In this document: one piece after another, positions 63,478-64,000 of the stretch | How the letters are laid out: each line of letters starts with the position of its first letter | Position numbering within the stretch: position 1 is the stretch's first letter | Source of the DNA: Limnephilus marmoratus | Lineage: Eukaryota > Arthropoda > Insecta > Trichoptera > Limnephilidae | Assembly (NCBI GenBank): GCA_917880885.1 | Contig: OU862912.1 | Coordinates: 53,431,117 to 53,495,116 of the forward strand | Reading direction: 5' to 3' | Length of the DNA stretch: 64,000 nt | Position numbers and translations under genes: made by a program | The notes under the pieces: model-generated | Seen by the model: the letters and a program-made list of their open reading frames with translations, nothing else | Told to the model about the DNA's origin: nothing | Database searches by the model: none

Positions 63478-64000
63478 CTCTACATATTATAAATTAAAGT
63501 CCCCTGCGTCGTCTGTCTGTCTGTCTGTTCGCGATAAACTCGAAAACTAATAAACGCATTTTCATGCGGTTTTCACCAATAGATAGAGAGTTTCGTGAAG
63601 AAGGTTTAGGTGTGTAATTTATCAAGGATTTGTGTAAATTGGTTGAAGCATCACGATAATTGTTAGAAGTGTCGGAAAAAATCGAGCCGCCTGGTAGCTT
63701 TCATCGAAAACGCTGCCTTATCCATTTGGGATATAATAAAACAATGCATGGTGGGATATTCCTCTTTTATAGATCTACAAAAAAGTCCGCGAAGGCATAT
63801 ATCTATCTTTTACGGATAGCTTACTATACCCATTCTATCTTCTAAAAAATGGTCACGTACATTGCGGTAATTGAAAAGTTATTTAGACAGATACAGTATT
63901 AATCCTTATTAATTTAAATACGTTAGTTACCTCAAGCATTTTATGCACATTATTATAATCTTTCACACCATCTCTACGTATTATAAATAAAAGTCTTCCG
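63478..64000 (+). repeat. Dispersed repeat, start of a head-to-tail pair
   Basis: tctctacatattataaatta at 63478 recurs as tctctacgtattataaataa at 63973, so a second unit starts just before the window ends, about 495 nt later. The unit contains a (GTCT)n run and gcattttcatgcggttttca. Starting with TC after AT is compatible with a Helitron 5' end, but the 3' hairpin and CTRR end cannot be seen. Confidence 0.5.

Noticed and set aside
60334..64000. Upstream exon of gene 2 within the window
   Set aside because: No minus-strand segment with the CGGSL or WPWH signature next to a donor was found.

Overview
This is a eukaryotic, almost certainly insect, genomic window. It is AT-rich and packed with non-LTR retrotransposons, Penelope-type sequence, mariner and hAT remnants, MITEs, SINE-like repeats and microsatellites. 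The only host genes I can support are two S1 (chymotrypsin-fold) serine proteases with GT-AG introns. Runs such as GTACCTA and scattered TTAGG-like repeats are common in Lepidoptera, but the sequence does not fix the order.

Gene 1 is on the + strand, with exons at 3531-3828, 9766-9875, 15226-15393, 32376-32532 and 39433-39632. Gene 2 is on the - strand, with exons at 60224-60333, 57066-57233, 46914-47070 and 44105-44304; its 5' exon(s) lie beyond the window. The genes are tail to tail, about 4.5 kb apart. Their shared exons have identical lengths (110, 168, 157, 200 nt) and identical intron phases, so they are a duplicated pair. Both keep the His/Asp/Ser triad but lack the trypsin Asp189. Gene 1 appears to be activated after a Leu. 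This fits the modular serine protease (ModSP/HP14) or gastrulation-defective-like group of non-trypsin initiator proteases.

The introns are filled by mobile DNA. Intron 2 of gene 1 (9876-15225) holds a degraded RT, a tRNA-like SINE, a (TTTA)n array of more than 600 bp and a minus-strand non-LTR element that ends at that array. Intron 3 (15394-32375) holds an apparently intact two-ORF R1-like element, an RT fragment, a Penelope-like inverted repeat with a hammerhead-ribozyme-like core, and two near-identical head-to-tail copies of a retrotransposon with a restriction-like endonuclease (one with a complete 1208-aa ORF). Intron 4 (32533-39432) holds a nearly intact two-ORF element with an FP25K-like ORF1 and one stop codon in ORF2.

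The intergenic gap and the gene 2 introns carry a foldback element containing a tRNA cloverleaf, two internally deleted mariners (one inserted in a Penelope GIY-YIG endonuclease fragment), several MITEs, further RT remnants, a poly(A)-tailed retroposon family called REP-A here (nine copies or fragments), a tRNA-headed SINE called SINE-B here, and a family with a polypyrimidine tract called REP-C here. A hAT element with a perfect 8-bp target-site duplication lies near the right end.

The most unusual signals are: (i) three hammerhead-ribozyme-like motifs, one in sense orientation about 120 nt after the gene 1 stop codon; (ii) a foldback element enclosing a complete tRNA-like cloverleaf; (iii) a variable but still pairing hairpin next to the TAAA-rich tails of four retroelements, one of which has grown into the giant (TTTA)n array; and (iv) the tandem RLE-type retrotransposon.
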